Below, piece by piece: positions 30,407-35,538 of a stretch of 35,538 nt of DNA. The stretch's first letter is position 1. Every line of letters begins with the position of its first letter. The notes beneath the pieces are model-generated. The model was given only the letters and a program-made list of their open reading frames with translations. It ran no database searches and was not told the DNA's origin. Source of the DNA: a virus; IMG/VR virus record IMGVR_UViG_3300046012_000570, positions 1 through 35,538 of that record; one strand, 5' to 3'. Position numbers and translations under genes: made by a program.

Positions 30407-32419
30407 ATGGCACAAGTAGCACCAAAACAAGTAGCGGCAAACAAGATCCAGCGCATCAGCTTAAGCAACTGGCTAAAAGCGTTGGAGTCGACCTTTGACG
30501 ACGACCGCAAGGACCAGAACGGCCTAAAGACGGTGAGCAACTCAGTCATCGAGCAAAATGGCACAGTGCGTCCGCGGCCGTCGATGGTGCCTTGTGGCAC
30601 AGCCTTCCCGGGCACGGTGCTCGGTACGGTTTACTCCTATGTCGACTCGCTGACTACCGGCTTGCCAGTAAATAAGATGATTTGCGTCTGTCTAGTAGCC
30701 GGCGTCGCTAACGCCTACACCAGCGCGGACGGCGGAGCGTGGACTAAAATCACTGGCAAAAACTACTCGACAACCGCTAAGTGCTACTTCGAGCAGATAG
30801 ACAACACAGTGCTAGTAAGCAACGGCACCGACAACCTAAGTTACTTCGACATACTGACTAACGTTATAATTCCATTTACCGCCCTCACGACTCCGATCGC
30901 GCCCACGATTGCTGCGACTGGCATCGGTGGCACTAACTACACCTACCGCTACCGCGTGAGCGCTGTAAGTAACGGCGAGACAGCAGCCTCTATAGCCGGC
31001 ACGATTGCCGTAACCAAGGTACGCGACCAATGGGCTGGCGGCACAACTGAGTACGTAACCCTGACCATCACAAGAGTGACTGGAGCAACCCGCTACAACA
31101 TATATGTCGGTGACCAAGCCGGCTTCGAATACTACCTAGACACCGTACCTGACCCGGGTTCCGGCACAACATTCACCTATAAAGATGACTCCTCGCTAGC
31201 CCTAAATACCAACCGCCTAGCGCCAAACGGTGACTCTACGGCTGGTCCAAAGGTCACGCGTTGCACCAACGTTACCGGCCAGATTTATATGGTAGGCGAC
31301 TCAGCGAACCTTTACCGAGTATGGTTCGGCGGCACAGGCGACGCAGCCCTAGACTTTAGCGCCTTTGATGGCGGCGGCTGGGTCGAAATCGACAAAGGCG
31401 GCCGCAACCTGCCTGTATCAATAAGAGGCTTCCGCGACGGCCACGGCAACCCTGTAGCCTCGTGCTTCATGAAAGGCACCTCTGGTCGCGGTAAACTCGA
31501 GCACCTGACGGCTACCAGCACCACTATCGGCGACACCATAATTACCTACATGGCTATAACTGAGGCTAACGGCCAAGACGGCACCGACGCACCAGACGGC
31601 GTTATTTACGCCCGCGACAGCCTGTGGTATCCGAGCCGCGACGGCTTCAAAACTACCGGCACCAAAGCCATGCTGCAGAACATCCTAAGTACCGACAACT
31701 TCTCTGATCAGATAATCCCTGATGTTAAGAGCTTAAACGTTAAAAACATGGCATCCTGCGTAGGTATCGAGTTTGAAGGCCGACTTTACTGGTCTCTGCC
31801 AGTAAGTGGCAGCACCACGAATAACCAGATGTGGGTGTGCGACCTGAATCGCAACGGCATATGGACTAACCCTTGGTACGTCAACGTCGACTGGCTATGG
31901 CTATATGACGACAGCTCCGGCACAACCCACATGCTAGCCCTCTCGGGCAATGCCATGTACGAGTTTAGCTACGGCCAACTAACGCAAGATGGCTCGACCG
32001 CATTCAGCGTCGACATCGCCTCCGGCCTCATAAAGTTCAGCCCAGACGGCATGGAATGGGGTAGCGTAATCGACGTGACTTTCGTGCTAGAGCGCCCGCA
32101 GGGCACCATAGTCATGAACGTAGTCGGCAAGACCCAAGACGCGCCGTTAACTACCGTCGGCACCGACAGCTTCACCCCGACATCGAGCCCTGTAGGTTGG
32201 AACGAACCGGCTCACTATTGGAATAAGTATAACTTCCCCTATAACGCCGTAGTGAGCACGCCGACAGTGTTCGGCTCTGCTCGCGAGGAGGTTGTAATTG
32301 AGATCGGCGAAGAGCTCAAGTGGCTGACATGGGAGGTTAGCTCAATCGTAAAAGGCACCGACTTCCAACTAGCCGATGTAATCATTAGGTACGTAGATGT
32401 AGGAGTGCTCGACTCATGA
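30407..32419 (+). CDS. Tail nozzle / stabilisation protein (670 aa)
   Basis: A large beta-rich protein with repeated motifs typical of nozzle propellers: an early segment VSNSVIEQNGTVRPRPSMV, repeated GTDNLSYFD and YMVGDSANLYRVWF blades, and DSLWYPSRDGFKTTGTK. An FN3-like domain (about 160-260, TYRYRVSAVSNGET and TRYNIYVGDQAG) sits in the middle. This matches the T7 gp12 / P22 gp10 class of tail-tip proteins. It closes the DNA channel and probably carries fibre attachment sites. The FN3-like insertion is notable. Confidence 0.78.
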   Translation: MAQVAPKQVAANKIQRISLSNWLKALESTFDDDRKDQNGLKTVSNSVIEQNGTVRPRPSMVPCGTAFPGTVLGTVYSYVDSLTTGLPVNKMICVCLVAGVANAYTSADGGAWTKITGKNYSTTAKCYFEQIDNTVLVSNGTDNLSYFDILTNVIIPFTALTTPIAPTIAATGIGGTNYTYRYRVSAVSNGETAASIAGTIAVTKVRDQWAGGTTEYVTLTITRVTGATRYNIYVGDQAGFEYYLDTVPDPGSGTTFTYKDDSSLALNTNRLAPNGDSTAGPKVTRCTNVTGQIYMVGDSANLYRVWFGGTGDAALDFSAFDGGGWVEIDKGGRNLPVSIRGFRDGHGNPVASCFMKGTSGRGKLEHLTATSTTIGDTIITYMAITEANGQDGTDAPDGVIYARDSLWYPSRDGFKTTGTKAMLQNILSTDNFSDQIIPDVKSLNVKNMASCVGIEFEGRLYWSLPVSGSTTNNQMWVCDLNRNGIWTNPWYVNVDWLWLYDDSSGTTHMLALSGNAMYEFSYGQLTQDGSTAFSVDIASGLIKFSPDGMEWGSVIDVTFVLERPQGTIVMNVVGKTQDAPLTTVGTDSFTPTSSPVGWNEPAHYWNKYNFPYNAVVSTPTVFGSAREEVVIEIGEELKWLTWEVSSIVKGTDFQLADVIIRYVDVGVLDS

Positions 32420-32470
32420 TAACTAGTAAATTAACCATAAGCGGATTAAAATAACGAAAGGTAAACTAAA

Positions 32471-33868
32471 ATGTCAGCAGCAATAACAGATCTCTTCACC
32501 AAAGCCAGTAACGGCACCGCGCCGGTAGCTACAACTTTGGCATCGCAAAAGAGTAATGGCGCAACCACCGCGAGCTTATCGCTCGCTACTGGCTGGCCGA
32601 CGACTACGGCGGTCCACGGCCTACTCTATAAAGTAGACGCCAACAATGCCTATGTAGCGGGCTCACTCTTAGTGTTTAAAGCTACTCTCAGCGGTACGAC
32701 TCTATCAAACTTTACGGTCAAATCAGGCACCGACGATGTGTACGCCGCCGGCTCAGTAATTGAGCTAGCGCCAACTAGCGCATGGGCCGACGACATCGTC
32801 ACCGGCATACTCGTAGAGCACGATCAAGCCGGCCACCACTCGACTCTGCTAGCCGACACGAACGGCAATGCCTACATTAAGCCGAGTGCGGTAGCAAGCG
32901 CCGTCAACTGGCTAAAAATAGCTAATGCCGCAACTGGCACCGGCCCAACCATCTCACCAGACGGCACCGACTCCAACGTAGACCTAAACATTAACCCTAA
33001 GGGCACTGGCCTAGTAAAAGTCGACGGCTCAGTACCTAGGAGCTTCTTCTCGCTGTTCAACTTCATAGAGTCGGGCTGCGTATGGACGGCCGACGCCGCC
33101 GGCTCAACGCGCTTAGCGTCGATGACAGCAGGCGTAGTGTGGATTGCCGGCAAGAGGCTAACAGTCGCTGCGGTTACCTCCCATACCTTTACCGCTTCTA
33201 AAGACACCTACGTCGACTTCCAAGACAACGGCGACGGCACCGCTTCGATCACCTATACAGAAGCGACCAACAACGCCGCCTCGTCCGCCATCCCTAACAG
33301 CAAAACAGACGCCACTAACGTGCGAAACGCGATCATCGTCACCGGAGCCTCGAACATTGCTAATGCCGGTTCCATTAACCAAGGCCAGCCCGACTGCGTA
33401 CTGCCAATCGCCAGCTCAATCGCCTACACCACTACTGACTCGCTAGGCAACCTTATCTGCCCACGCGACCCTAACCGCCGCATACTTGACTACAAACAGA
33501 TAACCGTTCCTGTCACTGCTGCCAATACTACCGAGTTCAACATCACCGGCCTAACCTGCACCCCTAACGTGCCAGCTAACCGTCGCATTAAGATCACGCT
33601 GCAGCCTTACTCATTCGTGTCTAACGGTGCCGCCGGTAACGCTATGTACCTCCGCATTAAAGAGAGCAGCACAATCCTCGGAGCTGCAAAGACCGACATC
33701 AACACTGCCAACGACAACCAAAACTGGGCTGCCCTTGCAGTACCACCACAACCCAGCGCTGGCCTCCACACCTACCAAGCCGCCGCCAAAGTAGACGCAG
33801 GTACCAGCATCACCTTCAATGCCGGCACGAGCGGCTTGCAGGCCTATATGATGGTGGAACTCATCTAG
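32471..33868 (+). CDS. Tail fibre / baseplate-like protein (465 aa)
   Basis: AAAGG lies before the ATG. Residues 1-120 form an N-terminal beta domain (TTLASQKSNGATTASLS). The middle has DLNINPKGTGLVKVDG, a strand-rich fibre motif, and the C-terminal domain (about 340-465) is beta-rich and likely globular. Position after the nozzle and composition suggest an attachment or receptor-binding fibre. No enzyme motif is visible. Confidence 0.68.
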   Translation: MSAAITDLFTKASNGTAPVATTLASQKSNGATTASLSLATGWPTTTAVHGLLYKVDANNAYVAGSLLVFKATLSGTTLSNFTVKSGTDDVYAAGSVIELAPTSAWADDIVTGILVEHDQAGHHSTLLADTNGNAYIKPSAVASAVNWLKIANAATGTGPTISPDGTDSNVDLNINPKGTGLVKVDGSVPRSFFSLFNFIESGCVWTADAAGSTRLASMTAGVVWIAGKRLTVAAVTSHTFTASKDTYVDFQDNGDGTASITYTEATNNAASSAIPNSKTDATNVRNAIIVTGASNIANAGSINQGQPDCVLPIASSIAYTTTDSLGNLICPRDPNRRILDYKQITVPVTAANTTEFNITGLTCTPNVPANRRIKITLQPYSFVSNGAAGNAMYLRIKESSTILGAAKTDINTANDNQNWAALAVPPQPSAGLHTYQAAAKVDAGTSITFNAGTSGLQAYMMVELI

Positions 33869-33903
33869 GGTCTTAAAATGGTAAGCAACAATGAGCAATA
33901 AAA

Positions 33904-34197
33904 ATGGAAAAGACACAAAAAAAATCACCCCGCCGAAATCAAATCAGCCACGAGGTACTAGAAGCCATACGCCAAGTAGTCCACAAAGAGATCGAGCCGC
34001 TACGCAAGCAGCTCGAGTACCTAATGGGCAAAGACCACGACGGCAAAGTGATCGACAGCTGGCTCGAAAAGCACCCGCAACACAAGTCAAAAGCCGAGGG
34101 CAACAAAGAGCAATGGCTGAACCGCGAGCTGATAAAAGCGCTATTGTACGCGCTGACCATAATTGGCGCCCTAGTAGGAGCAAAACTATGGCAATGA
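33904..34197 (+). CDS. Single C-terminal membrane-helix protein, holin candidate (97 aa)
   Basis: The chain is charged and helical up to about 75 and then has one hydrophobic helix (78-95, ALLYALTIIGALVGAKLW). It precedes a second membrane protein and the GH25 gene, the order expected for a lysis cassette. Another frame is open across the same DNA, but it lacks an RBS and reads as an arginine/serine-rich shadow. The RBS here is weak. Holin, or a signal-anchored partner of the next protein, are possible; neither is proven. Confidence 0.62.
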   Translation: MEKTQKKSPRRNQISHEVLEAIRQVVHKEIEPLRKQLEYLMGKDHDGKVIDSWLEKHPQHKSKAEGNKEQWLNRELIKALLYALTIIGALVGAKLWQ

Positions 34198-34703
34198 GCG
34201 CCAGCACCAAGCTACGTATCCTATCCGTTCTCGACATCTTCAAGACCATAGGCATAGCCCTACTGCTCGTGTTCGCCATTCAGTCGCTACGCAACGAAAC
34301 AGCGCAGTCACAGGCCACTAACCAGCAAGTTATGGCTACCAAGGCGGTAGTCGACCAAATCAAACTAGAGACCCAAGACCTCAAAAACGACAACCACGGC
34401 GACCATGATACCCTCATAAAATCCATAAATTGCATGGCGCAGTTGTTCGGTGAACACCCTAACCAGTACATCCCACGATCCGAGTTTGACGCGTGCCTAG
34501 CCGGCACACGCGTTGGTGCGCAGCTCAATAGCTCGGCTTTGAATAAGTCCCCTGCCTCGACCAAAACAAACAGCAACTCGCAAAACAACAAACACCAGCC
34601 AAATAACACCAACACTAACACCGGCGGGCAGGGGAAACAAGCCATCCGCGTGCTAGGTGCGCCAGCTTGCGTACCGTTTACAAACTTATGCTTAACAGAT
34701 TAA
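34188..34703 (+). CDS. N-terminal membrane-anchored lysis-region protein (171 aa)
   Basis: ATG at 34188 follows GGAG by seven bases and overlaps the previous gene by ten; ATG 34194 is an alternative. A hydrophobic helix lies at 11-32, a coiled coil at about 36-75, then a helical stretch with a cysteine, and an N/T/S/Q-rich linker (about 125-150). It ends in a short domain with two cysteines (ACVPFTNLC). N-terminal anchor plus outside domain fits a spanin-like or holin-like protein, but the family is not recognised. Confidence 0.65.
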   Translation: MAMSASTKLRILSVLDIFKTIGIALLLVFAIQSLRNETAQSQATNQQVMATKAVVDQIKLETQDLKNDNHGDHDTLIKSINCMAQLFGEHPNQYIPRSEFDACLAGTRVGAQLNSSALNKSPASTKTNSNSQNNKHQPNNTNTNTGGQGKQAIRVLGAPACVPFTNLCLTD

Positions 34704-34712
34704 GGAGTTAAT

Positions 34713-35538
34713 ATGACACAAATCCCCGGCATAGATATATCAAGGTTCCAAGGCAAGGTAGACTTCGCCGCAATTAAGAAAAGCGGCATCCAGTTCGTCG
34801 TTATGCGCGCCAGCGGTGGCGATGACGGACTCTACACCGATGTCAACCTAAAAGCCAATCAAGCTGGCGCCCGAGCGGTCGGCCTCGGCGTAGGCTACTA
34901 CCACGAACTCGGCGGCCAAGCCCCGAGTACCGAAATGGACTACTTCCTACGTGCCATCGGCCCGATACGAACAGGCGAAGTGCTAGCAGTCGTGCGCGAA
35001 CACTCCTACAGCCTATCGCCCTCCTACTGCCTAGCGGCCCTAAACTACCTAAAATCTAAAGCGGGCTTTAACCCGATGCTATACGCCAGCTCTGATACGA
35101 TCATGAACCAAGGTGACTGGTCACCTATAGCCAAGGCCAACTACGGCCTGTGGGTCGCCAACTACGGCGTGAATAACGGCAAACCAAATGCGCAGCCACC
35201 AATCGGCCCGTGGCCGTTCTGGGCGATGTGGCAGTACACTAGCGTCGGATCCGTCCCGGGCGTAAGCGGCAATGTTGACCGCAACCTCTTTAACGGCGAT
35301 ATAAACGCCTTTAAGCGATACGGCAAGCCAGCACCAGCTCCGACTCCCGCACCAGTTCCCAAGCCAGTACCAGCGCCGACGCCAATACCTCCGGCGCCCA
35401 CTCCGACTCCCGCACCAGTTCCAGCCCCAGCGCCTATACCTGCGCCAATCCCCGAGCCGGCACCCGCTCCCATTCCTCCTGCGCCAGCCCCAAGCCCGCA
35501 AGCGAGTCCAAACTGGCTACTAGCCGTATGGGGCGCTC
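34713..35538 (+). CDS. GH25-fold cell-wall hydrolase (endolysin candidate), 3' end outside window
   Basis: AAGGAG precedes ATG 34713 and 275 codons are visible. GIDISRFQG (6-14), the GYYHEL strand, MLYASSDTIM, LWVANYG and FWAMWQYTS-VDRN (about 169-191) are hallmarks of glycosyl hydrolase family 25 muramidases. D8, E96 and D189 are present, but the usual DxE pair reads V94-R95-E96, so one catalytic aspartate is missing. Residues about 205-262 are a P/A-rich linker, and SPNWLLAVW may open a membrane or binding segment. It is probably the lysis enzyme, or a binding version of one. Confidence 0.85.
   Translation, partial: MTQIPGIDISRFQGKVDFAAIKKSGIQFVVMRASGGDDGLYTDVNLKANQAGARAVGLGVGYYHELGGQAPSTEMDYFLRAIGPIRTGEVLAVVREHSYSLSPSYCLAALNYLKSKAGFNPMLYASSDTIMNQGDWSPIAKANYGLWVANYGVNNGKPNAQPPIGPWPFWAMWQYTSVGSVPGVSGNVDRNLFNGDINAFKRYGKPAPAPTPAPVPKPVPAPTPIPPAPTPTPAPVPAPAPIPAPIPEPAPAPIPPAPAPSPQASPNWLLAVWGA

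Noticed and set aside
33891-34703. 270-residue frame covering both membrane-protein genes
   Set aside because: Its first third is R/S/Q-rich shadow sequence over another gene; GGAG seven bases before ATG 34188 marks the likely start.
1-35538. Alternative genetic code or CRISPR array
   Set aside because: Genes end cleanly at TAA, TAG and TGA with consistent overlaps, and no evenly spaced direct-repeat array is present.
1-35538. Integrase or attachment site
   Set aside because: No tyrosine or serine recombinase motif and no tRNA fragment were seen; temperate life cannot be excluded because the genome continues beyond the window.

Overview
The window is one contiguous stretch of a tailed-phage genome. 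A large-terminase, portal, scaffold-like and capsid-like cassette is followed by a podovirus-type tail set (adaptor-like, nozzle-like and very large internal virion proteins, with no tape measure, tail tube or sheath recognisable) and a lysis cassette. Genes are tightly packed, with many ATGA or 11-14 nt overlaps, strong AGGAG ribosome-binding sites and the standard genetic code. I found no integrase, tRNA or host gene. The host cannot be named from the sequence. TTGACA/TATAAT-type promoters, strong Shine-Dalgarno sites and a GH25 cell-wall hydrolase fit a bacterium with Gram-positive-like expression signals; a Patescibacteria host is possible but untested.

Left arm (1-6315, minus strand): an early operon read leftward from a promoter near 5531-5559. 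It starts with two small unknown proteins, then a RecT annealing protein, a YopX-family protein, and a 651-residue protein that joins a PD-(D/E)XK (RecB/Cas4-type) nuclease to an FtsK/SpoIIIE DNA motor. Six small accessory proteins and one cut by the window edge follow. Two further leftward genes (5682-6315), one with a C2H2-like zinc finger, lie upstream and may be regulators.

Control region (5497-6850): divergent promoters, a candidate structured small RNA (about 5612-5690), two plus-strand terminators and about 380 bases without a confident gene. The small RNA carries 14 bases exactly complementary to the SD/start region of the first gene of the leftward operon and of the first gene of the rightward unit. 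A 23-bp block (-35 plus spacer) is repeated at 6786 and 23926, and its core occurs inverted in the leftward early promoter. This looks like an operator shared by three promoters.

Right arm (6854-35538, plus strand): a two-membrane-segment protein and a secreted lysozyme-like protein come first. A packaging module follows (ParB-like protein, DUF5681 candidate small terminase, HAD phosphatase, large terminase, HExxH protein and zinc-ribbon proteins). Next is a head module (portal, acidic scaffold-like protein, candidate major capsid, decoration-like proteins). Then come candidate receptor-binding proteins, including an 870-residue protein built from two related halves, and an isolated membrane-anchored gene with its own early-type promoter. 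The arm ends with ejection/tail proteins (382 and 1270 residues, adaptor, nozzle, fibre-like) and two single-pass membrane proteins ahead of a GH25-fold protein that runs off the end of the window.

The most notable candidates are the nuclease-FtsK fusion beside RecT, which resembles a one-chain counterpart of HerA-NurA or RecE, and the small-RNA/operator circuit that seems to tie distant early units together.
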